Assembly: GCA_003136615.1 (NCBI GenBank)
Contig: PLFA01000196.1
Span: 7,842-28,556, forward strand
DNA from: Caulobacteraceae bacterium
Lineage (GTDB): Bacteria > Pseudomonadota > Alphaproteobacteria > Caulobacterales > Caulobacteraceae
DNA length: 20,715 nucleotides
Direction: 5' to 3'
Of this stretch, positions 16,753 to 20,715 are shown one piece after another; the first letter of the stretch is position 1; each line of letters opens with the position of its first letter. The notes below the pieces were generated by a model. That model was given only the letters and a program-made list of their open reading frames with translations, searched no databases and was not told the DNA's origin. A program made the position numbers and the translations under genes.

Positions 16753-16770
16753 TGGCGAAGCGGTTCGCCA
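16753..16770 (+). promoter_or_regulatory. 7-bp inverted repeat abutting the helicase start
   Basis: TGGCGAA (16753-16759) and TTCGCCA (16764-16770) are perfect inverted repeats around GCGG, one base before the first ATG (16772) of the helicase gene. In RNA this would be a stable stem with a tetraloop in the place of a ribosome site, which has no Shine-Dalgarno sequence otherwise. Operator or translational hairpin; also possibly chance. Confidence 0.4.
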
Positions 16771-16771
16771 C

Positions 16772-19333
16772 ATGTTGGGAGCCATGAGTCACCGCCCTAC
16801 CGGACAGGCCCCATCCCGGCTCGTGGCGGTGCTTGGGCCCACCAATACAGGCAAGACGCATTTGGCCGTGGAACGGATGCTCGGTCACGCCTCGGGCATG
16901 ATCGGCCTGCCGCTGCGGCTCTTGGCGCGGGAAATCTATGATCGGGTCGTCAAGGCGCGGGGCCGGGGGGCCGTGGCGCTTATCACCGGCGAAGAGAAGA
17001 TCATCCCGCCACGCGCCCACTATTTCGTCTGCACCGTGGAGGCCATGCCTCTGGGCCGCCAGGTGGAGTTCCTCGCCGTAGACGAGGTTCAGCTGATGGC
17101 TGATCCTGAGCGCGGCCATGTTTTCACCGACCGCCTGCTCCATGCCCGGGGCACTTACGAGACCATGTTCCTGGGCGCGGCCACACTTGCGCCCCTCATC
17201 CGCCGCCTCCTGCCCGGCGTGGAGATCGTCGAGCGCGAGCGTTTCTCGACATTGACCTGGTCAGGCGCGCGCAAAATCACCCGCCTGCCAAGGCGCGGCG
17301 CGGTGGTCGCGTTCTCGACCGATCAGGTCTACGCCATCGCCGAACTAATCCGCCGCCAGAGGGGCGGAGCCGCAGTGGTTATGGGCTCACTCAGCCCGCG
17401 CACGCGCAATGCCCAGGTGGCTCTTTACCAGTCCGGCGAGGTGGACTTCCTGGTCGCCACAGACGCCATCGGCATGGGCCTGAACATGGATGTGGACCAT
17501 GTGGCCTTCGCCGGACTCTCCAAGTTTGACGGCCGCCGGCACAGGCGGTTGCATCCCTGGGAGGTAGGCCAGATCGCCGGCCGCGCAGGGCGTTTCCGAA
17601 CCGACGGAACGTTCGGCGTCACCGGTGGGTGTGAACTGATGGACGAGGAGCTGATCGGGGCGGTGGAAAATCATCGCTTTGATCCGGTCGAGACCGCCTA
17701 CTGGCGAAACAGCGCCCTGGATTTTCAGTCTCTTTCCGCGCTGCTGCGCTCTCTCTCGGCGCCCGCCCCGGGCGTGGGGCTGAGGGCCTCCGACGAAGCC
17801 CTGGACGAGCGGTCCTTAAGGGCCCTGGCCGCCCAGCACGCCGTGGCGGACCGCTGCGCCGACCGCTCAGCGCTTTTTCGCCTCTGGGACGCCTGCCAGA
17901 CGCCCGACTTCCGCAAGATCACCCCTGATGAACATGTGGGGCTCGTGCGTGTCCTGTTTGATTATCTAACTCTAGGAGATCGGCGGGTTCCCGAGGATTG
18001 GATGACCGATCAGTATCGCCGTCTTGACCGGCTGGACGGCGAAATCGACGCTCTCTCGACCCGCCTCGCGGGCGTGAGGACCCTAGCCTATGTGGCCCAC
18101 CGGCCCGACTGGCTTGTGGATCCCGAGCATTGGCGGGAGCGGTCGGCAAACCTTGAGGCGCGGCTTTCCGACGCCCTGCATGAAAAGCTCATGACGCGGT
18201 TCATCGACCGGCGAACCAGCGTCCTCCTGCGCGGTCTGGGCGCGGCATCGGAGCTTTTGGCGGGTGTCGGGGAGAACGGCGTGGTGACCGTTGAGGGTCA
18301 CTATATCGGCCGCCTCAAGGGCGTGCGGTTCGAATCGGCGCAGGGCGCGGGAGCGCTGGAGGCCAAGGCCCTCCGAGGCGCGGCCGCCCGAGCGGTGGCG
18401 CCCGAGGTCGCGCGGCGCCTTGGAAAGCTGGCGAGCGAGAAGGACGAGGCCTTCGCTGTGGATATGCGCGGCGATGTCCATTGGCGGGGCGAGGCGGTCG
18501 GTAGCCTGATCAATAGCGACCCGTTCAGGCCCCAGGTGAGACTCTTTGGAGACCTAGGACCGGCGCCCGCCCGCGAACGCGCCGCGCGGAGGCTCGAGGC
18601 CTTTATCGCGGCGGAGGCCAGCATGAGTCTGCAGGGCCAGAAGGCTCTCGGGGACGCCCTCGCCTCGGGACGCCTGCGCGGTCTCGCACGAGGCCTCGCC
18701 TACAGGTTGGTGGAGGGCGGCGGCGTATTGAGCCGGCGCGGTGTGGAGCGGGAGCTTCGCGAGCTGAGCCAGGGGGAGCGTCGCGCTCTGCGAACGCTGG
18801 GTGTGCGATTCGGTGGCTTTTGCCTGTTCCTGACCGAGATCACCCTCGAGCAACCCCTGGCCCTGGCATGCGCGGACCGCGCGGCGCCAGGATGGCGATG
18901 GACCCGCGAAGGGCCCCAGGTCCTGCCGGCCATCCCGCCCCCTGAACGCGCCTTGGGTTTGAGGGGTCTGATGCGCGCGGGAAATCTCGCCATTCCCGTG
19001 GCGAGCCTCGAGCGACTCTCCGGTCTTTTGCGGCCGGCGGGAGAGACCGGGGGACTGGTGGTGACCAAAGAGGCCTTGGACGACCTTGGATGGACCACGG
19101 CGCGTCTTGCGGAGGTTATGCGGTCGCTTGATTTTGCTCCTTCAGGCAAGACACCGGAAAACGGGGCCGTAATCTGGCGTCGGCGTCGCGAGAGTGCCTC
19201 CCGCTCGGGCCACTCCTCTTCACCGCATTCGCCCTTTGCGGTGCTTGCCGCGATGAGTGCCCAGGCGCCCGCTAAGGGCCCGTCGCGCCGGCGCCGGGCG
19301 CGCCCAGGCACGCCAAAGGCGGCGCGGGCTTGA
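16772..19333 (+). CDS. SUV3-like superfamily 2 (DEx) RNA helicase
   Basis: 853-residue ATP-dependent helicase resembling the mitochondrial SUV3 degradosome helicase and its alphaproteobacterial relatives. Motif I is GPTNTGKTH (22-30), motif II is DEVQ (104-107), motif III region GAAT (135-138), and the second RecA-like domain has GSLSPRTRNAQ, VATDAIGMGLNMDVDHVAFAG (split here by function: motif V GMGLN) and motif VI QIAGRAGR (267-274). A long helical and partly conserved C-terminal part follows (300-800), ending in a basic low-complexity tail (about 805-853, rich in Arg, Ser, Pro, Ala) that may bind RNA. Two ATGs compete: 16772, and 16784 with GGGAG only 2 bases before it; the homologous part (RLVAVLGPTNTGK) starts after both. 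The gene overlaps the next by 4 bp. RNA turnover is inferred from family. Confidence 0.9.
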   Translation: MLGAMSHRPTGQAPSRLVAVLGPTNTGKTHLAVERMLGHASGMIGLPLRLLAREIYDRVVKARGRGAVALITGEEKIIPPRAHYFVCTVEAMPLGRQVEFLAVDEVQLMADPERGHVFTDRLLHARGTYETMFLGAATLAPLIRRLLPGVEIVERERFSTLTWSGARKITRLPRRGAVVAFSTDQVYAIAELIRRQRGGAAVVMGSLSPRTRNAQVALYQSGEVDFLVATDAIGMGLNMDVDHVAFAGLSKFDGRRHRRLHPWEVGQIAGRAGRFRTDGTFGVTGGCELMDEELIGAVENHRFDPVETAYWRNSALDFQSLSALLRSLSAPAPGVGLRASDEALDERSLRALAAQHAVADRCADRSALFRLWDACQTPDFRKITPDEHVGLVRVLFDYLTLGDRRVPEDWMTDQYRRLDRLDGEIDALSTRLAGVRTLAYVAHRPDWLVDPEHWRERSANLEARLSDALHEKLMTRFIDRRTSVLLRGLGAASELLAGVGENGVVTVEGHYIGRLKGVRFESAQGAGALEAKALRGAAARAVAPEVARRLGKLASEKDEAFAVDMRGDVHWRGEAVGSLINSDPFRPQVRLFGDLGPAPARERAARRLEAFIAAEASMSLQGQKALGDALASGRLRGLARGLAYRLVEGGGVLSRRGVERELRELSQGERRALRTLGVRFGGFCLFLTEITLEQPLALACADRAAPGWRWTREGPQVLPAIPPPERALGLRGLMRAGNLAIPVASLERLSGLLRPAGETGGLVVTKEALDDLGWTTARLAEVMRSLDFAPSGKTPENGAVIWRRRRESASRSGHSSSPHSPFAVLAAMSAQAPAKGPSRRRRARPGTPKAARA

Positions 19334-19695
19334 ACCACGCGCCATCACCACCTCCGCCCATTGAGAGCGCTTGCAGGGTTGATGTCTGGCTATGGAGAGC
19401 GCGCTTCTTCAAAACGCGGGCCTTGGCTGCCGAGATGGCCCAGTCGGGCCGCATTCGCCTGAACCGCACGGGCGGGCCTGGCCGCATTGATAAACCCTCG
19501 CGGATGGTCAGGGTCGGAGATGAACTGGTCTTCGCCTTCGCCGGACGCCTGACGGCGGCGCGGATCCTGGCTTTGGGCTGTCGACGGGGACCGCCTGCAG
19601 AGGCCCAGAGCCTCTACGTGGCCCTCGGGAGCGGCCAAGAGGCGGCTTATGAGGGCCGGGAGGCGGCGCATTCAGACGAACTTGGCGCACCATAG
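19330..19695 (+). CDS. S4-domain RNA-binding protein (Hsp15/HslR-like)
   Basis: 121-residue protein whose S4 domain (about 16-75) reads RVDVWLWRARFFKTR, then GRIRLNR and VRVGDELVF, the pattern of the heat-shock protein 15 group that binds stalled 50S subunits carrying nascent chains in E. coli. It begins with TTG in a TTGA overlap with the helicase stop; no ATG or GTG occurs in frame before the S4 domain, so translation is probably by coupling to the helicase. The Pro-rich N-terminus (residues 4-10) and charged C-terminus are outside the domain. Pairing with an RNA helicase fits an RNA or ribosome-related role. Confidence 0.88.
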   Translation: MNHAPSPPPPIESACRVDVWLWRARFFKTRALAAEMAQSGRIRLNRTGGPGRIDKPSRMVRVGDELVFAFAGRLTAARILALGCRRGPPAEAQSLYVALGSGQEAAYEGREAAHSDELGAP

Positions 19696-19787
19696 AACGC
19701 GTCGCCATTGACAATTTCAGCCCCGGCCTCAGAAAGACCCGCGCCTGACATGAGGGCGACGTTCGGATCAGAATTTTAGAGCTGCTG

Positions 19788-20129
19788 ATGACCTATATCG
19801 TCACCGACCCCTGCATCAAATGTAAGTTCATGGACTGCGTGGAGGTCTGCCCGGTCGACTGTTTCTATGAGGGCGAAAACTTCCTGGCGATCAACCCGGA
19901 CGAGTGCATAGATTGCGGCGTCTGCGAACCCGAATGCCCCGTGGACGCGATCAAACCGGACACGGAGGACGATCCCGACGGCAAGTGGCTGAAACTCAAC
20001 ACCGAATATGCCAAGATCTGGCCAAACATAACCCTCAAGGGCGAGCCGCCCGCCGACGCGGCGCAGTTTGAGCGCGAGACGGACAAACTCAGCAAATATT
20101 TCAGTGAGAAGCCGGGCCAGGGCTCCTGA
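19788..20129 (+). CDS. fdxA: 7Fe ferredoxin (3Fe-4S/4Fe-4S)
   Basis: 113-residue electron carrier of the Azotobacter ferredoxin I type. By alignment with that protein, Cys9, Cys17 and Cys50 bind the 3Fe-4S cluster and Cys21, Cys40, Cys43 and Cys46 bind the 4Fe-4S cluster; the two non-ligand cysteines of the family are also present (Cys12, Cys25). The C-terminal extension with KWLKLNTEYAKIWPNI is standard for the long FdxA form. The ribosome site is a modest TAGAG about 8 bases upstream. A 92-bp gap separates it from the S4 gene; TTGACA at 19708-19713 could be a -35 element, but no convincing -10 follows. Redox partners are unknown. Confidence 0.97.
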   Translation: MTYIVTDPCIKCKFMDCVEVCPVDCFYEGENFLAINPDECIDCGVCEPECPVDAIKPDTEDDPDGKWLKLNTEYAKIWPNITLKGEPPADAAQFERETDKLSKYFSEKPGQGS

Positions 20130-20389
20130 CACGGTGGGAGGCGGCGGCGGCGCTATGCCGCGCGCTGCGGACCGAGTCTTTAAATGACAAGGCGTTTGTG
20201 ATAGATAATCACCTTCGGCCCTTCGCCACGCGCTTGCGGCGGCGGGTTCACGGCGCCGATGCTCATGGAATAGCAGCTCGGGGGATAGCCTGAGGGCGCA
20301 ACAGCAGAGGGCGGGGCCATTTTCGCCCCCGCGCAGCCGTAGGCGATTGATGGCCACAAGCTGCGGACACTTTAAGGAGACGATCAATT
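20130..20389 (+). promoter_or_regulatory. fdxA-cdnL intergenic region with a palindrome and a hairpin
   Basis: This 260-bp non-coding stretch holds the dyad GTGAT-N5-ATCAC (20198-20212) in a locally AT-rich patch, and a GCGGGG/CCCCGC hairpin (20311-20316 with 20327-20332, 10-base loop). AAGGAGA (20374-20380) is the cdnL ribosome site. No standard -35/-10 pair could be picked. The AT-rich dyad is a candidate operator or promoter element for cdnL; the hairpin is a candidate fdxA terminator or leader structure. Confidence 0.35.
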
Positions 20390-20715
20390 ATGGATGCGAA
20401 GACCGAACACGAGTTCACGGTCGGCGATAATGTTGTCTATCCCGCCCACGGCGTCGGCGTGGTGGTGGGCGTCGAAACCCAGGAGGTCGTGGGCACGGCC
20501 CTGGAAGTCTATGTCATTACATTTGATCATGAAAAGATGACCCTGCGGGTGCCGACGCGCAAGGCGCGAACGGCCGGCCTGCGCGGCCTCGCTGAAGGTA
20601 ATGTCGTGTTCCAAGCCCTGACCACGCTCAAGGGCCGAGCACGTGTAAAGCGCACAATGTGGAGCCGGCGCGCCCAGGAGTATGAAGCCAAGATCAACTC
20701 CGGCGACCTGGTCTC
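20390..20715 (+). CDS. cdnL: CdnL/CarD family transcription factor (5' part)
   Basis: First 108 codons of a CarD_CdnL_TRCF-family protein, cut by the right window edge. These proteins bind the RNA polymerase beta subunit and stabilise open complexes at housekeeping and rRNA promoters. The N-terminal Tudor-like interaction domain (about 8-70) has VGDNVVYPAHGVGVVVGVE and KMTLRVPTRKA; the segment RARVKRTMWSRRAQEYEAKINSGDL begins the helical DNA-contacting domain and is nearly invariant in Alphaproteobacteria (quoted here as a known family block). The ATG at 20390 has GGAG 10 bases upstream. The predicted remainder, about 60 residues, lies outside the window. The fdxA-cdnL order agrees with a Caulobacter-type genome. 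Confidence 0.94.
   Translation, partial: MDAKTEHEFTVGDNVVYPAHGVGVVVGVETQEVVGTALEVYVITFDHEKMTLRVPTRKARTAGLRGLAEGNVVFQALTTLKGRARVKRTMWSRRAQEYEAKINSGDLV

Noticed and set aside
19708..19736. TTGACA as a promoter -35 for fdxA
   Set aside because: The -35 hexamer is perfect, but the bases at -10 spacing (AGAAAG) match neither the E. coli nor the Caulobacter consensus.

Overview
The window is a GC-rich, densely coded stretch of an alphaproteobacterial chromosome, most likely from the Caulobacterales (Caulobacter/Phenylobacterium-like). The evidence is a CdnL/CarD gene directly after fdxA, FtsH and L28 of alphaproteobacterial type, an rpmB promoter that fits the Caulobacter housekeeping sigma consensus, and a large TonB-dependent receptor beside secreted peptidases. 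No rRNA, tRNA, CRISPR array, insertion sequence or phage gene was seen, and no stretch over 300 bases lacks a gene.

Layout. (1) 1-3378, plus strand: the 3' part of ftsH, then folP, thiD and a nucleotidyltransferase-like gene. The last three overlap and are probably translationally coupled. (2) 3523-6336, plus: a TonB-dependent receptor with a glycine-rich insert. (3) 6356-14239, minus: five genes read from right to left, namely an exported S9 prolyl-oligopeptidase-type peptidase, agmatine deiminase (aguA), N-carbamoylputrescine amidase (aguB), an exported M28 metallopeptidase with a PA domain, and an exported dipeptidyl peptidase IV. A terminator-like hairpin with a U run sits between aguB and the M28 gene, so this may be two transcription units. 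(4) 14365-15303, plus: an isopenicillin-N-synthase-like 2-oxoglutarate/Fe(II) oxygenase, convergent with rpmB (minus), which has a well-formed promoter. (5) A trans-aconitate methyltransferase-like gene (minus) whose start is preceded by a strong 32-bp dyad. (6) 16772-20715, plus: a SUV3-like helicase, an S4-domain RNA-binding protein overlapping it by 4 bp, a 7Fe ferredoxin (fdxA) and the 5' part of cdnL/carD.

How the genes may work together. Region 1 is housekeeping (membrane proteolysis, folate and thiamine synthesis). Regions 2-3 read as a nutrient-scavenging locus: three envelope-directed peptidases, an outer-membrane receptor, and the cytoplasmic two-step route from agmatine to putrescine. 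The enzymatic calls are firm; their joint role is inference. Region 6 is an RNA and redox housekeeping block ending in a transcription initiation factor.

No clear-cut new defence or mobile system is visible. The items most worth a second look are the dyad before the methyltransferase gene, the peptidase-agmatine cluster with its internal terminator, the glycine-rich insert in the receptor, and the nucleotidyltransferase coupled to thiD.
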